This document shows, one piece after another, positions 7,184 through 16,016 of a stretch of 64,000 nt of DNA (positions are counted from its first letter, which is position 1; every line of letters begins with the position of its first letter). Origin of the DNA: UBA1351 sp963677885 (GTDB lineage Bacteria > Bacillota > Clostridia > Lachnospirales > Vallitaleaceae); contig OY782500.1 of NCBI GenBank assembly GCA_963677885.1, positions 4,216,001 through 4,280,000 on the forward strand, read 5' to 3'. The notes beneath the pieces are model-generated. The model was given only the letters and a program-made list of their open reading frames with translations, was not told where the DNA came from and made no database searches. The position numbers and the translations under genes are program-made.

Positions 7184-8947
7184 ATGAATAAGGCTGGATT
7201 TTATCATAGAATGGACATGGATTATGCATATGCCCTAGACCAGGGAAAGTTGATTTTTAAACTAAAGACTGCCAAGGATGACCTTTCACAGGTCCTTATT
7301 TACTATACAGACAAGTATCTTCATGGATATGGACTAAGTGATGTAGAAAGTATGATAATGGATAAGGTTGGCACCTATGGTCAGCATGATTACTACGAAG
7401 TTGAATTGGACATTCGAGTTATTGCCCTTCGGTATTTTTTTCAAGTGAAAGATAAAGAAGGCAAAATCGGATTCCTAGGCGATTATGGATTCATGGATGC
7501 CTTTATTGAGGATCCTGAAAAAATGTATGTTATTGCCCAGCAATCTAAAGAAGAAGATGGATTTGTAATTCCAGACTGGATGAATCATGCTCTTATCTAT
7601 CAAATATTTCCGGAGCGGTTCTATAGGGGTAAGGAGAGGCTTAACAACCATGAATACCAAGACTGGGACTCTCAGGTCAGGTGGGATTCCAGACTTGGTG
7701 GTTCTATTGCTGGCATTAGGGAAAAGCTGGCTTATATTAAAGAGCTGGGAGTGACTGTTATTTACCTGAATCCCATATTTCTGTCACCAAGTAATCATAA
7801 GTACGATACGACAGACTATTTTGAAATAGATCCATCTTTTGGAACGAAAGAAGAGTTTAAGGCTTTAGTGGATGAGATTCACAATCTAGGTATGTATCTG
7901 GTTATTGACGGTGTCTTCAACCATTGCGGGTATGATTTTTTTGCCTTTCAGGACGTGGTTCATAAGGGTGCTGAGTCCAGATATGCCGACTGGTTTACCA
8001 TCCATTCCTTTCCCGTTAAATTTGGCAGGGATAAAAATGGAAAGCCCATGAAGCCTAATTATGAGACCTTTGGATACTACGGCGGAATGCCAAAGCTAAA
8101 TATGAAATCCCAGGAGGTTAGGGACTATATTTTTAAACTAACCAGGTATTGGACGGAAACATTCGGTATTGACGGTTGGCGTCTGGATGCTTCTGATGAA
8201 GTGAGCTATGATTTTTGGAGAGCTTTTAGAAAACACGTAAAATCTATTAGTGATCAGGTTGGTCTTATTGGAGAAATCTGGTATGATGCATCGACATGGC
8301 TTCAGGGAGATCAGTATGATTCAGTCATGAACTACAAGTTCAGAAATCCGGTTCTGGATTTTATAGGCCTCAAGAAAACGAAAGCTTCTATTTTTGGAAG
8401 GGATATCCAATACAGTCGATGTATTTACAACCGAATTGTTCAGCCGGGACTTTGGAATCTTATAGGCAGCCATGATACGGCTAGATTTCTTACCCTGTGT
8501 AATGCAGATGAAAGGCGTCTGAAATTGGCTGTCATGATTCAAATGACCATGACAGGAAGTCCGGTTATCTACTATGGTGATGAAGTTGGTATGACGGGAG
8601 GCGATGATCCAGGATGTCGTATGGGTATGGTTTGGGATAAAGAAAAGCAGAACTTAGATCTTCTTCACTACTACAAAGAACTCATAGGATTGTTCAAGAA
8701 AGAGGAGGCCCTTCACAAGGGGACTTTCAGCCTTCTTTTCTGTGATGATACTAAAGGATTAATCCTCTATCTTAAATCATATATGGACCAAAGGATTATT
8801 GTAGCCATAAATAATGGAGACAAGATTGTAGACCTATCGGAGGCGGATAAAAGCCTGGTTAGGGAACTTTCAAATGGTCAGGTCCTAAGCGGTCCAGGAG
8901 CAATGAAAATTGGACCTTATGAAGGTGCTATCATCAAAGTTTCGTAA
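7184..8947 (+). CDS. GH13 alpha-glycosidase (cyclomaltodextrinase / neopullulanase / maltogenic amylase type)
   Basis: 587 residues. About residues 1-125 look like the CBM34-type N-terminal domain of this subgroup. The (beta/alpha)8 barrel follows, with region I DGVFNHCG, region II GWRLDASDE (nucleophile Asp335), acid/base Glu364 in GEIWYD and the third carboxylate Asp431 in GSHDTARF. A short beta domain ends the protein. There is no signal peptide, so it should act in the cytoplasm on imported maltodextrins or cyclodextrins. Co-directional with the LacI gene. No sugar transporter is adjacent. Exact specificity among cyclomaltodextrinase, neopullulanase and maltogenic amylase cannot be settled from motifs. 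Confidence 0.92.
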   Translation: MNKAGFYHRMDMDYAYALDQGKLIFKLKTAKDDLSQVLIYYTDKYLHGYGLSDVESMIMDKVGTYGQHDYYEVELDIRVIALRYFFQVKDKEGKIGFLGDYGFMDAFIEDPEKMYVIAQQSKEEDGFVIPDWMNHALIYQIFPERFYRGKERLNNHEYQDWDSQVRWDSRLGGSIAGIREKLAYIKELGVTVIYLNPIFLSPSNHKYDTTDYFEIDPSFGTKEEFKALVDEIHNLGMYLVIDGVFNHCGYDFFAFQDVVHKGAESRYADWFTIHSFPVKFGRDKNGKPMKPNYETFGYYGGMPKLNMKSQEVRDYIFKLTRYWTETFGIDGWRLDASDEVSYDFWRAFRKHVKSISDQVGLIGEIWYDASTWLQGDQYDSVMNYKFRNPVLDFIGLKKTKASIFGRDIQYSRCIYNRIVQPGLWNLIGSHDTARFLTLCNADERRLKLAVMIQMTMTGSPVIYYGDEVGMTGGDDPGCRMGMVWDKEKQNLDLLHYYKELIGLFKKEEALHKGTFSLLFCDDTKGLILYLKSYMDQRIIVAINNGDKIVDLSEADKSLVRELSNGQVLSGPGAMKIGPYEGAIIKVS

Positions 8948-9046
8948 AAGGTAAACAACCATTACATCTTTATAACAACTTGCAACAAATGCCCCTTGCT
9001 TTTGTGTTTTATGGTAAAATATCTATGACACGAAAGGAAGGGGTTT

Positions 9047-9625
9047 ATGATGAAAAAAATTAAATATATATGGCTGGTTCTTCTTATCCTTGCAGTCTTT
9101 TCTGCCAGTATAACAGCAACAAGTGATGACGAGTATTTTGCAGGGACAAGACTTAAACAGTTAGGCGTCCTAAAAGGTTATCCAGATGGCACATTAAAAC
9201 TTGAGAATACAATAACACGCAGCGAAGTGGCAACAATTATGGTTCGTATCCGGGGTTATGAAACAGAAGTTATTGATTTGCCGGGTAAGGCTTTCACGGA
9301 TGTTGCCGGTGATTTTTGGGCAGCTAATTATATTCAAAATGCTTATAAGCTAGGAATTATTCAGGGATATCCGGAAGGGGCTTTTAAACCGGCCAATTCC
9401 ATTACCTATGCAGAGGTTGTGGCAATCATGGTAGGTACCTTGGGCTTTAAGGATCAGGTCACAGGTGATTGGCCCTATAATTACATTAATATGGGCAAAG
9501 AACTTGGGGTTATTCCACAGGATTCAACTGTTGATCCTGGTAAGATTATAACCAGGGGTGAGATGTCCCTTATTGTGTGGGATACATTACTGGTAAAACT
9601 TGAGGATACAAGTATTTTACAATAA
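9047..9625 (+). CDS. Secreted protein made of three S-layer homology (SLH) domains
   Basis: 192 residues: a signal peptide (about residues 1-25, basic start then LVLLILAVFSAS) and three SLH repeats (about residues 30-75, 85-135 and 140-185), recognisable by GVLKGYPDGT, GIIQGYPEGAF and ITR-[SG]-E blocks. SLH triplets bind pyruvylated secondary cell wall polymers. The protein has little else, so it may be a minimal wall-anchoring unit or a partner of other surface proteins. Two adjacent ATG codons (9047 and 9050) follow GGAAGGGG; either may be used. Confidence 0.92.
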   Translation: MMKKIKYIWLVLLILAVFSASITATSDDEYFAGTRLKQLGVLKGYPDGTLKLENTITRSEVATIMVRIRGYETEVIDLPGKAFTDVAGDFWAANYIQNAYKLGIIQGYPEGAFKPANSITYAEVVAIMVGTLGFKDQVTGDWPYNYINMGKELGVIPQDSTVDPGKIITRGEMSLIVWDTLLVKLEDTSILQ

Positions 9626-9647
9626 GAGATAGAAGTATAGTTATTGG

Positions 9648-9676
9648 TTGTATTTATATAATAATGATGGTATAAT
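9648..9676 (+). promoter_or_regulatory. Promoter of the AIR-synthase-like gene
   Basis: TTGTAT (9648-9653), 17-nt spacer, perfect TATAAT (9671-9676), 45 bp before the ATG. Confidence 0.6.
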
Positions 9677-9721
9677 AATGCAAACTTTAGCAAGATAAAG
9701 TAAGCGGGCTAAGGAGTTAAC

Positions 9722-10717
9722 ATGAAAATAGGCAAGGTTTCAGAAACAATTTTAAAGCGTTCAATATTTAAGCAACTCCAGGTAAAACGGGATGAAGTGA
9801 TCATCGGTCCTGGTGTGGGAGAAGACTGTGCAGTCCTTCAAGTAGGTGAGGATGAGTGCATTGTCCTGTCAACAGACCCCATAACTGGAGCCAGCGATAA
9901 TCTTGGTCAGTTGGCCTTTCACATTACCATGAATGATTTGGCAGCCAGTGGTGCTACGCCCATTGGTTTGATGTTGACCTTGCTTCTTCCTGACGGTTAT
10001 TCTGAAGGTGACTTGAAAGCTTTAATGAAAGAAATTAATGCTTTGGCTAAAGAATATGATGTGCAGATTATCGGAGGCCATTCAGAAGTGACTTCAGCTG
10101 TAAACCAGGCAATTGTCAGTGTTACTGGTGTTGGCAAGATTTCCAGGGACAGGGTACAGACCAAAGATGGCATTAAGCCGGGTATGGACATTGTTATGAC
10201 TAAGTGGGCAGGAATTGAGGGCACATCCATATTGGCTCATGAAGGTCAAGAACAACTGCTTAGCTACTATCGTAAGGAACTTGTTGAAGAAGGTAAGACA
10301 TTCGGTGATTATCTTTCTGTTGTCAAAGACAGTCAGATCGCTATGAAATTTAATGTTTACGGCATGCATGATGTAACTGAAGGGGGCATTTTTGGTGCTC
10401 TTTGGGAAATTGGAGAAAAAGCAGGATTGGGCCTTTTTGTAGACCAGGAATTAATACCGGTAAAGCAGGCGACCATAGAAGTCTGTGAATATTTTGATTT
10501 AAACCCATATATGCTTATCGGCAGCGGTTCTCTCCTAATCATTACTGATGAAAGCCAGGCAATGATTGAAGCTCTTGAAGCTGAGGGGATACATGGAACT
10601 GTCATCGGCCAAACGACATCAGGTAACCATAAACAAGTTAAATTCAATGATATAATGCGTTCCATAGCACCTGCAAAGTCAGATGAACTTTATAAAGGTC
10701 TTGAACGGATTAAATAA
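9722..10717 (+). CDS. AIR synthase-related protein (PurM/HypE/ThiL superfamily)
   Basis: 331 residues with the two-domain PurM-like layout. The N-terminal ATP-binding domain has GPGVGEDCAVL and STDPITGASDNLG, then MNDLAASGATPIGLMLTLLLP. The C-terminal domain includes DVTEGGIFGALWEIGEKAGLG. It most resembles stand-alone HypE-like proteins, but no other hydrogenase maturation gene is near and the C-terminal cysteine typical of HypE is absent (the protein ends ELYKGLERIK). The reaction is therefore unassigned. Immediately followed by an Lrp-type regulator and an aminotransferase, so a role in amine or amino-acid metabolism is possible. Confidence 0.85.
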   Translation: MKIGKVSETILKRSIFKQLQVKRDEVIIGPGVGEDCAVLQVGEDECIVLSTDPITGASDNLGQLAFHITMNDLAASGATPIGLMLTLLLPDGYSEGDLKALMKEINALAKEYDVQIIGGHSEVTSAVNQAIVSVTGVGKISRDRVQTKDGIKPGMDIVMTKWAGIEGTSILAHEGQEQLLSYYRKELVEEGKTFGDYLSVVKDSQIAMKFNVYGMHDVTEGGIFGALWEIGEKAGLGLFVDQELIPVKQATIEVCEYFDLNPYMLIGSGSLLIITDESQAMIEALEAEGIHGTVIGQTTSGNHKQVKFNDIMRSIAPAKSDELYKGLERIK

Positions 10718-10752
10718 ATTAGCCTAGAAGGCAAAAAAACGGAGGTAATACA

Positions 10753-11235
10753 ATGAAAGAAACAATATTAAAAGCAATTGAAAACAACGCCCAAAGAACG
10801 GTTACAGACCTAGCCGCCATGTTGGGAGCCTCCGAAGCCGCCATCGCCGATGAATTGACAGCTATGGAAAAAGAACGGATCATCTGTGGCTATCATACAT
10901 TGATAAACTGGGATAAAACCAGCACAGAAAAGGTAACAGCACTTATTGAGGTGAAAGTAACGCCCCAACGTGGTGAAGGTTTTGATAAGATTGCCAAACG
11001 TATCTATCTTTTTGATGAAGTACGTGCTGTTTATTTAATGTCTGGTGGATTTGACCTGACAGTTATTATTGAAGGCGCTACAATGAAAGAAGTTGCCTTG
11101 TTTGTCGGTCAAAAATTGGCCCCCCTTGAAGCGGTATTGTCTACAGCGACCCATTTTGTTCTTAAGAAATATAAAGATTACGGAATTATACTTGAGAAAG
11201 AACAAAAGGATGAAAGGATGGCGATTACACCATGA
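10753..11235 (+). CDS. Lrp/AsnC-family transcriptional regulator
   Basis: 160 residues. The N-terminal HTH (about residues 1-60, TVTDLAAMLGASEAAIADEL) is followed by the alpha-beta RAM/ACT-like ligand domain, with VRAVYLMSGGFDLTVIIEG as the family's central motif. GGAGG precedes the ATG. It overlaps the downstream aminotransferase by 4 nt (ATGA), a coupling seen repeatedly for this regulator/aminotransferase pair in Firmicutes. An amino acid is the likely effector. Confidence 0.93.
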   Translation: MKETILKAIENNAQRTVTDLAAMLGASEAAIADELTAMEKERIICGYHTLINWDKTSTEKVTALIEVKVTPQRGEGFDKIAKRIYLFDEVRAVYLMSGGFDLTVIIEGATMKEVALFVGQKLAPLEAVLSTATHFVLKKYKDYGIILEKEQKDERMAITP

Positions 11236-12401
11236 TGAATAGAGAGTTAAATCGAGTTGCCAGCAGTATACCTCCATCAGGTATTCGAAAGTTTTTTGAC
11301 ATAGTAACAACTATGGAAGATGCTATTTCACTTGGTGTTGGTGAACCGGATTTTGATACACCTTGGCATATACGGGAAGAGGGTATTTATTCTTTGGAAA
11401 AAGGTAAGACTTTCTATACTTCCAATGCCGGACTTTTCGAGTTAAGAGATGAAATCTGCAAATACCAAAAAAGACGATTTGGTCTTGATTATGATTATTT
11501 GACTGAATCCATTGTAACGGTAGGCGGAAGTGAGGGGATTGATGTTACCCTTCGTGCAATCTGTAATCCGGGAGATGAAGTTCTGGTACCTGAACCTTCT
11601 TTTGTCTGCTATAAGCCATGTGTTGCTTTTACTGGTGCTACGCCAGTTCCAATTCCTTTACAGGCAAAAAACGACTTTAGATTAACCAGGGAAGAAGTGG
11701 AAGCTTACTTAACACCAAAAACCAAGGCTATCCTTATCTCTTTTCCAAGTAATCCAACCGGGGCTTTTATGAGTAAGGAAGACCTGCAGCCTATAGCAGA
11801 TGTGGCTATTGAACATGACTTGTTGGTCATCAGTGATGAAATTTACGCTGAGCTTACCTATGAAGGTGTTCATACAAGTATTGCAGAACTGCCTGGAATG
11901 AGGGAACGGACAATTGTCGTTAGTGGTTTCTCCAAGGCGTATGCCATGACAGGATGGCGTGTGGGTTATGTTTTGGCGCCTGAATATATTATGGATGTCA
12001 TGAAAAAAATTCACCAGTATGCTATTATGTGTTCTCCGACGACCAGTCAATATGCTGCCCTTGAGGCGGCTAAGAACGGGGACAAGGATATTGAGGAAAT
12101 GAAGGCAGCCTATAATCAGAGAAGACGTTTTATGGTTGATTCCTTCAATAAAATGGGGCTTACCTGCTTTGAACCCAAAGGTGCTTTCTACATCTTCCCA
12201 TCCATCCAAAGCACCGGACTGACTTCTGAGGAGTTTGCTACAGAACTATTAATGGCTGAAAAGGTCGCTGTTGTTCCTGGGACCGCATTTGGAGATTCGG
12301 GTGAAGGCTTTATCAGGTGTTCTTATGCCTATGGAATTGATGAGTTAAAGATTGCCGTTGAGAGAATTGGAAGATTTCTTGAAAACAGGAAGAATAAGTA
12401 G
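11232..12401 (+). CDS. PLP-dependent class I/II aminotransferase
   Basis: 389 residues, fold-type I. Visible landmarks are GVGEPDFDTP at the N-terminus, SFPSNPTGA, SDEIYAELTY with the PLP-ring aspartate, the Schiff-base lysine in SGFSKAYAMTGWRVGY, and the carboxylate-binding arginine in GFIRCSYA. It falls in the group annotated as aspartate, aromatic or PatA-type aminotransferases; the amino donor cannot be fixed. Translationally coupled to the Lrp-type gene upstream (4-nt overlap) and to the UPF0178 gene downstream (stop TAG and start GTG share one base). Confidence 0.93.
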   Translation: MMNRELNRVASSIPPSGIRKFFDIVTTMEDAISLGVGEPDFDTPWHIREEGIYSLEKGKTFYTSNAGLFELRDEICKYQKRRFGLDYDYLTESIVTVGGSEGIDVTLRAICNPGDEVLVPEPSFVCYKPCVAFTGATPVPIPLQAKNDFRLTREEVEAYLTPKTKAILISFPSNPTGAFMSKEDLQPIADVAIEHDLLVISDEIYAELTYEGVHTSIAELPGMRERTIVVSGFSKAYAMTGWRVGYVLAPEYIMDVMKKIHQYAIMCSPTTSQYAALEAAKNGDKDIEEMKAAYNQRRRFMVDSFNKMGLTCFEPKGAFYIFPSIQSTGLTSEEFATELLMAEKVAVVPGTAFGDSGEGFIRCSYAYGIDELKIAVERIGRFLENRKNK

Positions 12402-12856
12402 TGAAGATACTTGTCGATGCCGATGCCTGTCCGGTAAAGGATCAAATAATGAGTCTTGGACAGAAGTATGACCTTCCCTTGATTTTCTTTGTTAATTTAA
12501 GCCATAGGATTCAGCCTTCATATGGTCAGGTTGTTGTAGTTGACCAAGGTGCTGATTCAGTAGATTTGAAGTTGATTAATCATATGGAAGCAGGAGATAT
12601 TGTTGTTTCAGGTGACTACGGAGTTGCCAGCTTGGCTCTAGCCAAAGGTGGTTATGTCTTGAAGCATAATGGAAACCCTGTCAATCAGGAGAATGTGGAT
12701 ATGCTTATGTTTGAAAGGCATCTGTCCAGAAAAGTCCGGATGCAGGGGAAAAAGGGTGGGGCCCGTCATAAGGGGCCAAACCATAAAAAAAGAACTTCAG
12801 AAGATGATGCACGTTTCTTGAAGTCCCTAGATGATTTAATAAAAAGTCTTATATAA
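12401..12856 (+). CDS. UPF0178 (YaiI/YqxD) family protein
   Basis: 151 residues. The family signature begins at once with MKILVDADACPVKDQI, then VDQGADSVD and GDIVVSGDYGVASLALAKGG, and the late RKVRMQGKKGGARHKGP block. The fold is PIN-domain-like, with conserved aspartates that suggest nuclease activity, but the function is not established. The GTG start overlaps the preceding stop by one base. A perfect bidirectional terminator follows. Confidence 0.93.
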   Translation: MKILVDADACPVKDQIMSLGQKYDLPLIFFVNLSHRIQPSYGQVVVVDQGADSVDLKLINHMEAGDIVVSGDYGVASLALAKGGYVLKHNGNPVNQENVDMLMFERHLSRKVRMQGKKGGARHKGPNHKKRTSEDDARFLKSLDDLIKSLI

Positions 12857-12860
12857 ATAC

Positions 12861-12892
12861 AATAAAAATGAGCCTGTGGGCTCATTTTTATT
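12861..12892. terminator. Bidirectional intrinsic terminator between UPF0178 gene and perR
   Basis: AATAAAAATGAGCC (12861-12874) and GGCTCATTTTTATT (12879-12892) form a perfect 14-bp stem around TGTG, with an A/T tract on each side, so it can serve both convergent units. Confidence 0.92.
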
Positions 12893-12912
12893 ACTCGTTT
12901 TTGGTTTTGGTT

Positions 12913-13329
12913 TTAGTTCTTAGCCTTGCATTCTTTGCAAGTGCCGTAGAAATACACCTTCTCACTGACAATATCAAAATCAGTTTCCTGTTGGATCTGG
13001 TCCTTAAATCCGTCTAAGGAACTTGTGTGCAAATCCATTACCTTGCCGCAGTTAAAGCAAATCATATGTGGATGGGATTTAACTGTTGCATCATATCTTG
13101 AACTGTCGTCGCCTACGTTTAATTCTGTCGCTAACTCGGCCTTTTTCAAAGCATCTAATGTCTTATACACTGTTGCTAAACTCATGGTTGGATGGGTTTG
13201 GCGAAGAGCAGTATATATATCTTCGGCTGTGGGATGAGATGTAGTATCAAAAAGCACTTTATAGATGGCTAACCGTTGTGGAGTGACTTTTAACTTTTTG
13301 GATTTTAAAATCTCAGCTAATTTTTCCAT
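12913..13329 (-). CDS. perR: PerR-type peroxide-responsive Fur-family repressor
   Basis: 138 residues. The winged-helix domain holds LKVTPQRLAIYKVL and MSLATVYKTLDAL. The regulatory-metal ligands of PerR are all placed as expected: His in SHPTAEDIY, Asp in SSRYDATV, the two His in SHPHMIC and Asp in VMDLH. Structural zinc is held by CFNCGK and CKECK. The match around the metal site is closer to Bacillus PerR than to Fur or Zur. It probably represses peroxide-defence genes and itself; a palindromic A/T operator lies 40 bp upstream at 13369-13391. Confidence 0.92.
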   Translation of the reverse strand: MEKLAEILKSKKLKVTPQRLAIYKVLFDTTSHPTAEDIYTALRQTHPTMSLATVYKTLDALKKAELATELNVGDDSSRYDATVKSHPHMICFNCGKVMDLHTSSLDGFKDQIQQETDFDIVSEKVYFYGTCKECKAKN

Positions 13330-13368
13330 CTGACACCTCTTCCTATAAAAGAATTAATATTACTTAAT

Positions 13369-13391
13369 AGTACATATTATAATATAGTACT
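13369..13391. promoter_or_regulatory. Candidate PerR box upstream of perR
   Basis: A 23-bp near-palindrome AGTAC-N13-GTACT with an ATTATAAT core overlaps the perR promoter region. PerR boxes are A/T-rich inverted repeats of ATTATAAT type, so autoregulation is likely. Confidence 0.6.
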
Positions 13392-13527
13392 TTTCACTAA
13401 TTGTCAAGTATACTTGATTATTAGGTACTTAGCAAGGGGTTTTAGGTATTTTGTAGGAAAAAAATATCATATGCCCAATATCCTTTTGAATAGAATGTTA
13501 ACATTTATCGTATTCAGTCACAATTGC

Positions 13528-13556
13528 TTGTTTAGGAAGTCTAAGAATGTTAAAAT
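13528..13556 (+). promoter_or_regulatory. Promoter of cheX
   Basis: TTGTTT (13528-13533), 17-nt spacer, TAAAAT (13551-13556). AAGGAGG precedes the start codon at 13589. Confidence 0.6.
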
Positions 13557-13588
13557 ATTGTTAGACAATTTTATAAGGAGGATGAAAA

Positions 13589-14062
13589 ATGGCTCAAATT
13601 AATGTTGAATATATTAATCCGTTTATCAGTGCAGCACAAACCGTATTAAAGGACTTTTGTCAAATAGAATCATCAATGGGAAAACCTTACTTGAAGCAAG
13701 CTTCCTATGAAGGTGATCTTCTTGCTGTTATTGTAGGTATTACTGGGGTGTTAAAAGGTCAGGTTATTCTGACGATGGAAGAAGGAACTGCATGTGATAT
13801 TGCATCACATATGATGATGGGAATGCCGGTTCCAGAACTTAACGATATGGCAAAAAGTGCCGTAGGTGAGCTCTGTAATATGATTCTCGGAAATGCAGCA
13901 ACTATTTTCTCTACTAAGAATATTGCTCTGGATATTACACCACCAACATTGACTCAAGGAACCAACTTAAGCTTTTCAGTTAGTGATTCCAAGACGATTT
14001 GTGTACCGCTTGAGTATGAAGACAAGTCATTCGAGATCAACATAGCCATAAAAGACGCATAA
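13589..14062 (+). CDS. cheX: CheX-family CheY-P phosphatase
   Basis: 157 residues. Members dephosphorylate CheY-P through an Glu-x-x-Asn motif, seen here as SAVGELCNMILGNA (about residues 91-104). The N-terminal INVEYINPFISAAQTVL and the MMMGMPVPELND block are also typical. No other chemotaxis gene is in the window, so it is an orphan here, but its presence implies a chemotactic or CheY-like system elsewhere. It shares one base with the trmL start (TAATG), so the two are co-translated. Confidence 0.93.
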   Translation: MAQINVEYINPFISAAQTVLKDFCQIESSMGKPYLKQASYEGDLLAVIVGITGVLKGQVILTMEEGTACDIASHMMMGMPVPELNDMAKSAVGELCNMILGNAATIFSTKNIALDITPPTLTQGTNLSFSVSDSKTICVPLEYEDKSFEINIAIKDA

Positions 14063-14550
14063 TGAATATAGTTTTACTAGAACCAGAAATTCCATATAAT
14101 ACCGGGAATATTGGGCGAACCTGTGTGACAACCGGTTCGTCTCTTCATATTATTAAACCTATGGGCTTTAGCCTCGATGAGAAAAGTGTTAGACGTGCAG
14201 GACTTGATTATTGGAAGCTCCTGGACTTACATGTTTATGATAGTTTTGAGGACTTTATGGAAAAGAATCATAATCCGAGAGTTTTTATGGGGACAACCAA
14301 GGCCAAACAAAGGTACGACCAGGTAACCTATGAAAAGGATTCTTTTATTATGTTTGGCAAGGAAAGTGCAGGCATACCTGAGGAGCTCTTGCTTCAACAT
14401 AAGGAGGACTCCATTAGAATTCCTATGATGGCTGGAACCAGGTCTTTAAACCTATCCAATGCTGCAGCTATTGTCTTGTACGAGGCTCTTAGGCAGGTAG
14501 ACTTTGATGGATTGGAAAATGAAGGGCAGCTGCACCGCTACAAGTGGTAG
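14062..14550 (+). CDS. trmL: tRNA (cytidine(34)/uridine(34)-2'-O)-methyltransferase
   Basis: 162 residues, the minimal SPOUT (TrmH-like) methylase that modifies the wobble base of tRNA-Leu. Motifs: EPEIPYNTGNIGRTC at the N-terminus, FGKESAGIPEELL in the middle, and the knot motif IPMMAGTRSLNLSNAAAIVLYE at the C-terminus. A hairpin GGCAGCT...AGCTGCC (14525-14561) spans the stop but lacks a T tract. Confidence 0.95.
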   Translation: MNIVLLEPEIPYNTGNIGRTCVTTGSSLHIIKPMGFSLDEKSVRRAGLDYWKLLDLHVYDSFEDFMEKNHNPRVFMGTTKAKQRYDQVTYEKDSFIMFGKESAGIPEELLLQHKEDSIRIPMMAGTRSLNLSNAAAIVLYEALRQVDFDGLENEGQLHRYKW

Positions 14551-14571
14551 GGCGAGCTGCCTGAAATATAG

Positions 14572-15999
14572 TTATTCACCAGGAGGTGCTTCCGGCGTCA
14601 ATGTAAAGACGAAGGTAGTACCTTTTCCTAATTGACTGTAAACCTCAATGGATTCATCATGTGCTTTTATTATTTCTCGTACAATAGAAAGACCAAGACC
14701 AACACCTTTCTTGTCTTTTCCTCTAGACCTGTCCGCCTTATGGAAACGGGTCCATATATGTTTGACATCTTCTTCGCTGATACCTGGTCCGGTATCTTCA
14801 ATCTTGATTTTCACTTTGTCATCGACTAAGGAGGTCTCAACGATAATCTCATCTCCATCGGAACAGAACTTAATAGCATTATCCAGTAGATTGGTTATAA
14901 CCCGATTAATCTGGTTATAGTCTGCATTTACAAATATGTCCTGTTTTTCAATAAGCAGAGTCAGATTGATGCCTTTTTCAATAATTTTCTGTTCAAATTG
15001 AAGCAAAATATTACGAATGGTCTCATGAAGATCAAATATTTCTTTTTCAGGTTTCAAGACTTCGTTTTCCATCTTTGTCAGCAGGAGTATATCATTGGTG
15101 AGCTTGGTCAGCCTGTCTGATTCATTGAGAACGACATTAAGATATTTTTCCTGACGTTCAGGAGGAATGGTCCCATCCATAATTGCCTGGACATAACCTT
15201 TTATGGAAGTTAAGGGAGACCTGAAATCGTGACTGATATTGGCGATAAAGTCTTTACGCAAGTCTTCCAGTTTTTCAAGTTCTTCAGCCATATAGTTCAT
15301 GTTCTTGGCAAGCAGTATGGTTTCGTTGCTAAAGGAATTAGGTTCAATCCTCGCTGAGAAATTTCCGCTGGCAATTTCAGTTGCCGTATAGTTAAAGGAA
15401 CGGAAAGTCTGTGAAATAGACCTTGAAAAAACCCATGTGGATACAAAGGTAACTAAAATAATAATGAGCAGGCAAATCAAGGTCAGATTATATACATAGG
15501 TGATATCCTGTCTAATGGAAGGATAAGGACTGTACATAATCAGTTTGGCTTGCATCATACCTTCATATTCAATCGGTTCCACAACACTGATAACACTTTC
15601 TTCATCATAAGGCTTAAAATCTCCGATAGAGGTGTAGGTTTCAATGAGGGGATCATCCAGGATTGGATGACTTAGGGTTTCGCCAAGAAGACTTTCGTGA
15701 GTCGTCACGGAGTCATAGGTTACCCTGTCAGCCAAATCGGTAATGATAATTCTGGTACCTGTATGATGAGCTACGTTTCCGGTTTCATACTCGAAAGTCG
15801 ACTCATCAAAAGTACCCAACTTATAGGTGTCGATATACTTTTCTTCTATACTATTGGTTTCCTTAATCATCGTCCTAAACTTGCTGGAGACAAAGTGGTC
15901 TGTTAAGACCTGGGTGAAGACCCCGAAAAGCAAAAGGAAGATGACAAAGATTGTTAATGCATATATGGCAAAAAATTTGCCGGAAAATGTCTTAAACAT
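14572..15999 (-). CDS. Membrane sensor histidine kinase
   Basis: 475 residues. TM1 (about 10-30), an extracytoplasmic sensor region (about 31-160), TM2 (about 168-190), HAMP, HisKA with the phospho-acceptor in NISHDFRSPLTSIKG, and HATPase_c with N box NLLDNAIKF, G1 DTGPGIS and G2 GVGLGLSIV. Architecture matches the PhoR/ResE/VicK group; the sensor domain itself is not recognised. It follows the response regulator by 17 bp on the minus strand and shares its promoter with mutS2, so housekeeping co-expression is likely. Confidence 0.95.
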   Translation of the reverse strand: MFKTFSGKFFAIYALTIFVIFLLLFGVFTQVLTDHFVSSKFRTMIKETNSIEEKYIDTYKLGTFDESTFEYETGNVAHHTGTRIIITDLADRVTYDSVTTHESLLGETLSHPILDDPLIETYTSIGDFKPYDEESVISVVEPIEYEGMMQAKLIMYSPYPSIRQDITYVYNLTLICLLIIILVTFVSTWVFSRSISQTFRSFNYTATEIASGNFSARIEPNSFSNETILLAKNMNYMAEELEKLEDLRKDFIANISHDFRSPLTSIKGYVQAIMDGTIPPERQEKYLNVVLNESDRLTKLTNDILLLTKMENEVLKPEKEIFDLHETIRNILLQFEQKIIEKGINLTLLIEKQDIFVNADYNQINRVITNLLDNAIKFCSDGDEIIVETSLVDDKVKIKIEDTGPGISEEDVKHIWTRFHKADRSRGKDKKGVGLGLSIVREIIKAHDESIEVYSQLGKGTTFVFTLTPEAPPGE

Positions 16000-16016
16000 A
16001 GTCCACCCCAGTTGGT

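Noticed and set aside
8979..9020. Promoter of the SLH-protein gene
   Set aside because: A TAAAAT is present but no -35 hexamer lies at an acceptable distance (nearest spacings 13 and 29 nt).
13414..13602. 62-residue ORF upstream of cheX
   Set aside because: It runs through the cheX promoter and ribosome site into the cheX start in another frame; composition is intergenic.
14525..14561. Terminator after trmL
   Set aside because: The hairpin is good but there is no T tract on either strand, so I mention it only in the trmL entry.
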